A DNA stretch of 64,000 nt from Limosilactobacillus balticus. GTDB taxonomy: Bacteria > Bacillota > Bacilli > Lactobacillales > Lactobacillaceae. Positions within the stretch are counted from its first letter, which is position 1, and each line of letters opens with the position of its first letter. The translations under genes were made by a program, and so were the position numbers. This document shows, in pieces, positions 1 through 6,719 of the stretch. The stretch lies in the NCBI RefSeq assembly GCF_014145615.1, contig NZ_JACIVH010000062.1:62001-126000 (forward strand), read 5' to 3'. The notes under the pieces were generated by a model. The model was not told the origin of the DNA. It made no database searches and saw only the letters and a list, made by a program, of their open reading frames with translations.

Positions 1-1979
1 ATAATCGCGACGGCATCATGATCATTTTGATACTTACCAAGAATATCAATAACTGTCGCTACCCCTTTTTGCTCATTCTTAGCTTGATAAACATGGGGCT
101 TATTGCCTTCACGCTCAAAGGCCTCAATCGCTTCACCATCAATTAAAATGTGTTTAGTAAAGTCGGTAATTTGTTTTGTGGAACGGTAAGACTTAGTTAA
201 TTGGACAACCTTCGTCTTTTCAGGATCAAACATCGTGCCTAATTGTTTTAATAATGACCGGCTATTCTCATGAGTGAAGATTGCCTGGTTAAGGTCCCCT
301 AACAATGTGAATTTAGCACGAGGAAAACGATATTTAAGGTAAGCTAGCTGGTAAGCATCATAATCTTGGACTTCATCAACAAAAACGTAACGGATATCAC
401 GTTGACCATGCTTTCCAGTAATTAAATCATATAGGTACAGATAAATAGTGATTCCGTTGGCACTGATATTACCCTTCTTTAGTTCTTCTTTTACTCCATC
501 AACATAATCTTTCCACTGTTCTGCAGAAATACCATATTCAGCAATATTAACCAGTTTAGGAGTTACCCGGAGAAGGTGTAAAAATTGTCCATTGATATTA
601 AGCCATTGGTTATGATCGATGGCCTTTTTTATTGGCATAAATGCCCGCATAACAATTTGACGTGCAAGAAACTTATATTCTTTATCTTCATCTTCAAATT
701 CACGTGGTTGGTTATTAAATAGGTTATCGATTTCTTCTTTACTTAAGCTTTGGATTTCATCTTCAACCCATTTATTGCGCATTTCAGTACTTACACGGTG
801 ATTAAGGTATTTAATTAACTCTTCCTTGGTTCCATCTAATCTATTTCCCAGGTTATAGTTGTTATTAAATGAATAGTAAATTTCCTTAATCTTCTCTTTG
901 CTTAAAAAGACTTTACCATTAAACATGAGGTTGCGGAAACGCATATTAGCATGACCAAGATGATTGGCATAACGCTCTGTTGCCTTGAAATATTGCAAGC
1001 TAGTTAATAGTTGTTGCGCATTCTTAGCTGTTTTATCTTGGTGACTTTCAAATCGTTGTTCTAAGTTCTGAACATGAAGCCTTGGCACTCGCCGATTAGC
1101 GAACTGGAAATAAGTCATCTGGACCATGTTATGCTCACCCAATTCCGGCAAGACTTGATCAATGTAGTCATTAAATAATTGGTTAGGTGAAAATAACACA
1201 ACTTGCGAAGATGTCAAATTGCCGCGATAACGGTAAAGAAGCCAGGCCACTCGTTGAAGAACTGCCGCTGTCTTACCTGATCCAGCAGCCCCCTGAACAA
1301 ACAACAACTCATTTTTCGTATCACGAATAATTTCATTTTGTTTCCGTTGAATTGTCGTTACAATGCTCTTCATCTTGGTACTGGAATGGTTACCAAGAGC
1401 ATCAAGAAGCATCTGGTCACCTACTTGTTCGTCGGTATCAAAGATGGTTACAATTACTCCATCTTTAATTTGGAATTGGCGCTTAAGAGTAAGATCAACC
1501 TCTTGCTCACCTACTGGAGTCTGATATTTAACTTTCCCAAGCTTTCCTTCATAGTAAACAGACGAAATCGGTGCTCGCCAGTCATAAACCAGAAAGTGAT
1601 CTGGCTTATCGGTAAAGGAAGCTAGTCCGATGTATACACTTTCAGATTCGTCAGCCCCTTTTTCACGAAAATCAATGCGGGCAAAGTAAGGTTTCTTTTC
1701 AAGTCGCTGTAAAGTCGCTAGCCGGTCTGCCGCATGTTGCCAACTATTTTGACGTTCATCTAACATCTGTTGTTGAGCACGAAAAGACATGGCCGTATCC
1801 ATCATGCCTGAATAAGTAGTAGTGTTTAAGTGGATATCATCAATTTGCTTATTGATGCCCTTAATATCATGTTGAGCCGTTTTAATCTTTTTTTCTGCTT
1901 TTTGTTCGGCCTGTTTTACTTTATCGATCACATTATCAAGGTACTTTTGTTCTAATTCTTTTTCAGTTTTTGTAGACAT
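1..1979 (-). CDS. helD: HelD-family UvrD-like helicase/ATPase (3' end off window)
   Basis: Reading the reverse strand from the ATG at 1979 gives one open frame to the window edge, about 659 codons, with the C-terminus missing. The N-terminus is a charged coiled coil of about 75 residues, as in HelD proteins that enter RNA polymerase channels. A Walker A motif (GAAGSGKTAAVLQR) follows near residue 225. Later come the superfamily 1 signatures FVDEVQDYDAYQ (Walker B/motif II), LLGDLNQAIF (motif III) and LTKSYRST (motif IV). HelD uses ATP to remove stalled or inactive RNA polymerase from DNA; that role is taken from the family. GGGAG lies 7 bases before the start. It diverges from the DedA gene across 218 bp. 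Confidence 0.88.
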   Translation of the reverse strand, partial: MSTKTEKELEQKYLDNVIDKVKQAEQKAEKKIKTAQHDIKGINKQIDDIHLNTTTYSGMMDTAMSFRAQQQMLDERQNSWQHAADRLATLQRLEKKPYFARIDFREKGADESESVYIGLASFTDKPDHFLVYDWRAPISSVYYEGKLGKVKYQTPVGEQEVDLTLKRQFQIKDGVIVTIFDTDEQVGDQMLLDALGNHSSTKMKSIVTTIQRKQNEIIRDTKNELLFVQGAAGSGKTAAVLQRVAWLLYRYRGNLTSSQVVLFSPNQLFNDYIDQVLPELGEHNMVQMTYFQFANRRVPRLHVQNLEQRFESHQDKTAKNAQQLLTSLQYFKATERYANHLGHANMRFRNLMFNGKVFLSKEKIKEIYYSFNNNYNLGNRLDGTKEELIKYLNHRVSTEMRNKWVEDEIQSLSKEEIDNLFNNQPREFEDEDKEYKFLARQIVMRAFMPIKKAIDHNQWLNINGQFLHLLRVTPKLVNIAEYGISAEQWKDYVDGVKEELKKGNISANGITIYLYLYDLITGKHGQRDIRYVFVDEVQDYDAYQLAYLKYRFPRAKFTLLGDLNQAIFTHENSRSLLKQLGTMFDPEKTKVVQLTKSYRSTKQITDFTKHILIDGEAIEAFEREGNKPHVYQAKNEQKGVATVIDILGKYQNDHDAVAI

Positions 1980-2197
1980 TTCATACTCCCTACCTTTCAT
2001 CTTCAGGTCGACGTATTTAATAAATTATCTTAAAATTATCCAATTATTATATCATTTTCGCTAATTAGTCTGTTAACTTTCCGCCTTCTATTTTTTAATT
2101 CTTAAATGTCGTTTAATTTTAATCCTAAGATCATCAAAACCACTAATAATAACGCTACAATATATTGAAACCATGATACAGGAGGAGGAAAACTACA

Positions 2198-2848
2198 ATG
2201 AGCCATCTTTTTTATCTCCTAACTCATATTGCGGAAACAATCATTCCCATGTTTGAGTGGATGGGTGCTTGGAGTTACGTTCTCCTTTTTATCCTAATTT
2301 TTATGGAAACTGGATTAGTGATTTTTCCCTGGCTTCCCGGTGAATCACTCATCTTTTTAACTTGCTCTTTTATTGCCTTTAACCCGGTCTTAAAAATAGG
2401 AATCGTGATCCCTGTCTTTTTCTTTGCGGCCCTAATCGGTGATACAGTTAATTATTATATCGGTCATTCCCTTTCTCATTGGCAATGGCTCAAAAAACGA
2501 ATGATCGGTCCCCGTTTTGAGAAAGCACAAGAATTTTTAACCCATCATGGGATCAAAGCTGTTGCACTAGGACGATTTGTACCACTCATCCGAACATTCG
2601 TCCCCCTAATTGCCGGAACAATGCAGTTTCCATTTCATCGCTTCACAATTGGTAATATTATTGGCGTGACATTATGGGTAGCAATTGGTGCTGGATGTGG
2701 ATATTACTTTGGAACAATTCCATTTGTCCGTCAGCACTTCTCACTTATTATCTTAGCATTTGTTGCGGGCTCACTGTTAGGAGTTGGCCTGTTAGCACTT
2801 ATCAAAGCGATTCGTCAACGAATTATTAAGCGAAACCGAATGCTATAA
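2198..2848 (+). CDS. DedA family membrane protein
   Basis: The 216-residue protein is hydrophobic throughout, with about five membrane segments. It carries the DedA/SNARE-associated signature: an F/GE motif (WLPGESLIF, residues 46-54), then GDTVNYYIG and GRFVPLIRTFVPLIAG (about 124-139) with its conserved Arg and Pro. Family members are thought to move or flip lipid carriers across the membrane and affect envelope homeostasis; the exact substrate is not visible here. A very strong AGGAGGAGG site precedes the start at 2198. It is a single gene followed 72 bp later by a separately spaced phosphatase gene. Confidence 0.88.
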   Translation: MSHLFYLLTHIAETIIPMFEWMGAWSYVLLFILIFMETGLVIFPWLPGESLIFLTCSFIAFNPVLKIGIVIPVFFFAALIGDTVNYYIGHSLSHWQWLKKRMIGPRFEKAQEFLTHHGIKAVALGRFVPLIRTFVPLIAGTMQFPFHRFTIGNIIGVTLWVAIGAGCGYYFGTIPFVRQHFSLIILAFVAGSLLGVGLLALIKAIRQRIIKRNRML

Positions 2849-2920
2849 TTGCTTTTTCTTCAGCAAAATCATGTTAAAATATAATAAGTATTTTATTTCG
2901 CTTAAAGGAGTGCTGTAACT

Positions 2921-3574
2921 ATGGCAATCAACGTTTATTTTGTACGCCACGGACAAACCTATCTTAATCTCTACAATCGGATGCAAGGTTGGGCTGATGG
3001 TCCGCTAACGCCAAAGGGGGAAGAAGACGCCAAACGAGTAGGACGGGCGCTTGCTCCTATTCAATTTGATTATGTATTTTGCAGCGACCTCGCACGAACA
3101 GTTTCAACTACCCGTTTCTTGCTTGCTGAACATCCTGGCAATAATCCCAAGCCAATCCCAGAGCCAGCATTTCGTGAAGAATTCTTTGGCTACTTTGAAG
3201 GAGAAGATGGCCAACATTTCGCTGACTTTCTTGGTGGGCCAGAGGGTTATCATAGTTTTGCAGAAATGGTTGCCGGTTGGGGACCAGACAAATTAAAAGA
3301 TAAGATTGCAGCAGCGGATAATTATGGTACTGCTGAAGACCACGTTGCTTTCTGGAAACGGGTTGATAAAGGCTTTGATCGCTTGCGGGCATTGCCAGAT
3401 GGAGCAGAAGTACTAGTAGTTTCACATGGAGCCACTATTCGCTCAATCGTCCAACGGTATTCTGACGCTTACGATCCAGGTGATTCACCACGTAACGGCA
3501 GCATCACTAAACTCACTTTAGATAAAAATAATACTACTGTTGATTTTTACAACAAACTTGAATTACCAGAATAA
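2921..3574 (+). CDS. Histidine phosphatase superfamily (phosphoglycerate mutase-like) protein
   Basis: The 217-residue protein opens with VYFVRHGQT, the RHG motif whose histidine is phosphorylated in this superfamily. QGWADGPLTPKGEEDA follows, then the second catalytic region VLVVSHGATIRSI near residue 165. That layout fits a cytoplasmic phosphatase or cofactor-dependent mutase of the GpmB/CobC type; which phosphate ester it acts on cannot be read from sequence. AAAGGAG lies 9 bases before the ATG. The gene sits 29 bp before hflX and may share its transcript. Confidence 0.85.
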   Translation: MAINVYFVRHGQTYLNLYNRMQGWADGPLTPKGEEDAKRVGRALAPIQFDYVFCSDLARTVSTTRFLLAEHPGNNPKPIPEPAFREEFFGYFEGEDGQHFADFLGGPEGYHSFAEMVAGWGPDKLKDKIAAADNYGTAEDHVAFWKRVDKGFDRLRALPDGAEVLVVSHGATIRSIVQRYSDAYDPGDSPRNGSITKLTLDKNNTTVDFYNKLELPE

Positions 3575-3603
3575 TATCCATAAAGGGGGAACACTATTCT
3601 TCA

Positions 3604-4881
3604 ATGGAGACTAACATACAAACTTTAGAACCAGTAATTATTACTGGATTAAATACTGGTCAAGAAGACTTTGACTACTCAATGGTTGAACTCGCTGAAC
3701 TAGCACAAGCAAATCACATGGAGGTTATCGATCGGATTGATCAAGTCATCGATCGTCCTAATCCCGCTACCTACTTTGGAAAGGGTAAAGTAGAAGAAAT
3801 TCGCGATGTGGCTGATGCTAATCATGTTCCTACTATTATTACTAATGATGAGTTATCACCAAGCCAATTACGTAATCTTGAAGAAGGAACTGGATGTCGT
3901 ATTCTAGACCGAACCGCTCTTATTTTAGAGATTTTTGCAACTCGTGCTCAATCTAAAGAAGCAAAACTCCAGGTGCAAATCGCTGAACTTCAATATCGCT
4001 TACCACGGTTGCAAACTAGTGCAAGTGAGCGCCTAGACCAGCAAACTGGTGGAGGAAGCGGCTTTACTAACCGGGGGGCCGGGGAAACTAAACTTGAAAT
4101 GGATCGTCGAACTATCCAACATCAAATTTCCCACCTTCGTCACGAATTAGCAGCCATTGATAAATCTGAACAGACAAAGCGAAAGCAGCGAGCAAAAAGC
4201 GCCATTCCAACAGCAGCCCTCGTTGGCTATACCAATGCTGGTAAGTCAACTATCATGAATGGTCTTGTGAGAAGATACGGCGCTGCTGAAGAAAAAACCG
4301 TTTTTGAAAAGAATATGTTATTCGCGACCCTTGATACAAGTGTCCGACAACTAACGCTTCCAGATCAAAAACGCTTCTTATTAAGTGATACGGTTGGATT
4401 CGTTAGCAAGTTGCCTACTCATCTTGTTGAATCATTTAAATCCACGCTTGCAGAAGCCGCTAATGCCGACTTGTTAATCCAAGTTATTGATTATTCCGAT
4501 CCACATTACAAGGAAATGATGGAAACAACTAACGAGACTTTAAAACAAATTGGAATTACTGATATCCCAATGATCAATGTGTTTAATAAAGCAGATAAAA
4601 CTGAAATAGAATTTCCTATTCTCGAAGGTGACGATCAAGTTGTTATTTCAGCAAAGCAGGATGCTTCATTAGATCTTCTCGTTGACGTTATTAAGAAACA
4701 TCTCTTTAAAGACTATGTTAAAACAACGCTTTTAATTCCATTTACTGATGGGCACGTCGTTTCTTACCTCAATGAACACACTAACATTTTAGATACTACT
4801 TATGAAAGTGATGGAACATTATTAACGGTTGAAATGTCAGTTCAAGATTATCATCGGTTTGGAAAGTATGAAAAGAACTAA
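3604..4881 (+). CDS. hflX: GTPase HflX
   Basis: The 425-residue protein has the two-domain HflX layout. The N-terminal domain includes ATYFGKGKVEEI and DRTALILEIFA, followed by a coiled-coil arm and the glycine-rich GGGSGFTNRGAGETKLE. The G domain begins near residue 200: GYTNAGKST is G1, DTVGFVSKLPTHL is G3 and NKAD is G4. HflX splits or rescues stalled ribosomes, notably after heat stress. Spacing to the stop of the preceding phosphatase gene is 29 bp, with GGGGGAA near the start. The stop codon lies within a strong bidirectional terminator. Confidence 0.95.
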   Translation: METNIQTLEPVIITGLNTGQEDFDYSMVELAELAQANHMEVIDRIDQVIDRPNPATYFGKGKVEEIRDVADANHVPTIITNDELSPSQLRNLEEGTGCRILDRTALILEIFATRAQSKEAKLQVQIAELQYRLPRLQTSASERLDQQTGGGSGFTNRGAGETKLEMDRRTIQHQISHLRHELAAIDKSEQTKRKQRAKSAIPTAALVGYTNAGKSTIMNGLVRRYGAAEEKTVFEKNMLFATLDTSVRQLTLPDQKRFLLSDTVGFVSKLPTHLVESFKSTLAEAANADLLIQVIDYSDPHYKEMMETTNETLKQIGITDIPMINVFNKADKTEIEFPILEGDDQVVISAKQDASLDLLVDVIKKHLFKDYVKTTLLIPFTDGHVVSYLNEHTNILDTTYESDGTLLTVEMSVQDYHRFGKYEKN

Positions 4882-4926
4882 CATAAAAAGCAGCGATCAA
4901 TTTTTGGCCGCTGCTTTTTATGTTAG
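4878..4926. terminator. Bidirectional terminator between hflX and the GlsB-type gene
   Basis: Two 18-base perfectly complementary arms (4878-4895 and 4909-4926) surround a 13-base loop. A-rich and T-rich flanks inside the arms give a U-tract on either strand. It overlaps the hflX stop codon and ends 2 bases before the convergent gene's stop. Confidence 0.9.
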
Positions 4927-4927
4927 T

Positions 4928-5179
4928 CTATCTCTCCGCTTTTACTCCGAAAATCAAGGAGACAATCATCACTAAGATTACTGCTCCAATAATAGATGGA
5001 ATAATTGCCATTCCTGCTACTTGTGGTCCCCATGCACCTAACACTGCTTCACCGATTGACGAGCCAACCAGTCCAGCTACGATATTACTGATAACTCCCA
5101 TCGATCCACCGCGACGGGTTAATGCACCAGCAGCAAGACCGATTAATCCACCAACAATTAAAACCCAAATCCAATGCAT
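4928..5179 (-). CDS. GlsB/YeaQ/YmgE family stress-response membrane protein
   Basis: This 83-residue protein has three short hydrophobic segments and the family pattern of glycine-rich turns: GGLIGLAAG, RRGGSMGVISNIVAGLVGSSIG and a final MIVSLIFG helix. Proteins of this family (Pfam Transgly_assoc) are small integral membrane proteins, commonly induced by stress; no biochemical activity is established. It follows the CsbD-like gene on the reverse strand by only 2 bp, so the two form a likely stress operon. AGGGA lies upstream, overlapping the end of the preceding gene. Confidence 0.85.
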   Translation of the reverse strand: MHWIWVLIVGGLIGLAAGALTRRGGSMGVISNIVAGLVGSSIGEAVLGAWGPQVAGMAIIPSIIGAVILVMIVSLIFGVKAER

Positions 5180-5181
5180 AA

Positions 5182-5361
5182 TTATCCCTCCTTTTTATCT
5201 TCCAACGTCTCTTTAAGATCAGTTGCTTTATCCTTAGCTTTTCCTTTAGCTTTCTGCAACTTTCCCTCGGTTTCGCGGGTCTTGTCGTTGGTTATTTTAC
5301 CTTCAACCTCTTTTAATTTACCCACTACTTTATCTTTAATTCCATGTTTATCGCTAGCCAA
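5182..5361 (-). CDS. CsbD family small stress protein
   Basis: The short, highly charged, Lys/Glu-rich protein has the CsbD pattern GIKDKVVGKLKEVEGKIT followed by a second amphipathic repeat (KLQKAKGKAKDKATDL). An ATG at 5379 is in frame, but the best ribosome site (AAAGGA) lies inside that extension. It is correctly spaced, 9 bases, from a TTG at 5361. I therefore start at TTG, giving 59 residues beginning (M)ASDKHG, which matches the compact N-terminus of other family members. CsbD proteins are general-stress induced in Bacillus; their molecular role is unknown. It lies upstream of the GlsB-type gene in a two-gene unit. Confidence 0.8.
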   Translation of the reverse strand: MASDKHGIKDKVVGKLKEVEGKITNDKTRETEGKLQKAKGKAKDKATDLKETLEDKKEG

Positions 5362-5541
5362 TATCATCAGTCCTTTCATCTATTCTTGGCTACTAGTGGC
5401 TGACAACATTTTATTAATTTCGCTCCTTTCTATAATGACTAGTGCTTTCAACAGTTTTAAGTTTAACAGTCCTCTAATAAGAAAGCGATATCTTAATAGA
5501 TTAATTACGTTTTCTTTAATAATTTTATTTATGTCTTAATT

Positions 5542-5583
5542 AAAAAGAAACTCTACCTTCATAAATTGGTAGAGTTTCTTTTT
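5542..5583. terminator. Terminator downstream of D-lactate dehydrogenase gene
   Basis: Perfect 16-base arms (5542-5557 and 5568-5583) enclose a 10-base loop with T-runs on both strands. It lies 14 bases after the stop of the reverse-strand dehydrogenase gene. The other side faces a gene-poor stretch (5362-5541) that holds no ORF I can support. Confidence 0.9.
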
Positions 5584-5597
5584 ATTCTTGAACTTAA

Positions 5598-6590
5598 TTA
5601 CATTCTTATTTCATTTCGTGAATGCTTGCCTTCTAAAATCGTAACAGCATCATTCAAACTAATCTCGACCATATTGCGAATAGATGTTTCGGTTAGGAAC
5701 GCAACGTGGGGTGTAACAAGAACATTTGGCATTGCAGCTAATTTCTTGTAATCATCTGGGATTTGATCTGACGAAACTTGCTTCCCAAAGAAAGAAGTTT
5801 CGTCAGCTAATGTATCTAGGCCAGCACCTGCAATTTCTTTATTTTCCAAGGCAGAAATTAAGTCCGCGGTATTTACCAATTTTCCACGAGCCATATTAAT
5901 CAAGTAAGCACTATCCTTCATCATCTTAAATTGTGGTGCTGCAATCATGTTTTCGGTACTTGGTAATAACGGCGTATGTAAGGATAAAATATCCGCATTC
6001 TTAACAACAGTATCGAAATCGGTATATTCAACGTATGGTTCATATTCGACATTGTAAGACGGGTCATATGAAAGAACTTTTGCCCCCAGTGCCTTATAAA
6101 TCTGAGCAGTGGCCCCACCAATGTTACCAAGGCCGATAATTCCCACGGTTAAATTGTAAATTTCATTACTAATTAAATCATCGCTCCACCGAAAGTCACC
6201 ATGACTCATACGTTGTTCGAATTCACCAATCCGTCGTAACAAGTACATCGCCTGTGTGACACCCATTTCTGCAATTGCCCGTGGTGAATAGATAGGAACA
6301 TTCGTTACAATGATGCCATTTGCTTTACATGCATCTAAATCAAAAATATCAACGCCAACCATTCGAGCAGCTAATTGCTTAATTCCCATGGCGGCTAATT
6401 GCTCATATAGTTTTTTATCCCCCAATTTTGCTGTCTGTTGAAGAGATACCCCATCATATCCTTCTGCAAGCTTAACTGTATCAGCATTTAATGGTTCAGT
6501 AACCATCTTGACGTCATTACCTGTCTTCTTCGTCCATGCCTCAACATAAGGTTTTTCAGCGTCACGAACGCTATACATAATTAATTTCAT
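5598..6590 (-). CDS. ldhD: D-lactate dehydrogenase (D-2-hydroxyacid dehydrogenase)
   Basis: This is a 330-residue NAD-dependent D-2-hydroxyacid dehydrogenase. It begins MKLIMYSVRDAEKPYV, typical of lactobacillar D-LDH. The nucleotide-binding motif is GLGNIGGATAQIYKALG with the NAD-selecting Asp in SYDPSYN. The catalytic Arg is in NMARGKLVNT and the catalytic His in TPHVAFLTE. It reduces pyruvate to D-lactate to regenerate NAD+ in heterofermentation. An in-frame ATG at 6602 directly abuts an AGGAAAGGA site; the ATG at 6590 sits 12 bases beyond it and gives the canonical N-terminus, so I use 6590. It lies after the yhgE-like gene's terminator and so is likely its own transcript. Confidence 0.88.
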   Translation of the reverse strand: MKLIMYSVRDAEKPYVEAWTKKTGNDVKMVTEPLNADTVKLAEGYDGVSLQQTAKLGDKKLYEQLAAMGIKQLAARMVGVDIFDLDACKANGIIVTNVPIYSPRAIAEMGVTQAMYLLRRIGEFEQRMSHGDFRWSDDLISNEIYNLTVGIIGLGNIGGATAQIYKALGAKVLSYDPSYNVEYEPYVEYTDFDTVVKNADILSLHTPLLPSTENMIAAPQFKMMKDSAYLINMARGKLVNTADLISALENKEIAGAGLDTLADETSFFGKQVSSDQIPDDYKKLAAMPNVLVTPHVAFLTETSIRNMVEISLNDAVTILEGKHSRNEIRM

Positions 6591-6672
6591 CAGTTTTCCC
6601 ATTCCTTTCCTAAAAACTGCTTACATTAATAGCTTAGCACTCCTTCACTTAATCATCAGTATTTTAGCAGTC

Positions 6673-6706
6673 AAAAAAAGCAAAGCGAATTAATTTCACT
6701 CTGCTT
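6673..6706 (-). terminator. Terminator of the YhgE/Pip gene
   Basis: On the reverse strand 12-base arms (6695-6706 with 6678-6689) pair with two G-U wobbles around a 5-base loop. A run of seven T follows on that strand. It lies 14 bases after the yhgE-like stop codon. Confidence 0.85.
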
Positions 6707-6719
6707 CTATTGTCTTTAA

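Noticed and set aside
3051-3425. Overlapping ORFs of 81 and 105 codons on both strands within the histidine phosphatase gene
   Set aside because: They are shadows of the phosphatase frame, lack ribosome sites and have no recognisable domains.
4920-5539. Forward ORFs of 98 and 121 codons antisense to the GlsB/CsbD genes
   Set aside because: They overlap two recognisable stress genes, have Pro/Ile- or Ser/Leu-biased products and lack ribosome sites.
6636-6644. CIRCE (HrcA) element near TTAGCACTC upstream of ldhD
   Set aside because: Only one half-site is present; the GAGTGCTAA partner 9 bases on is missing.
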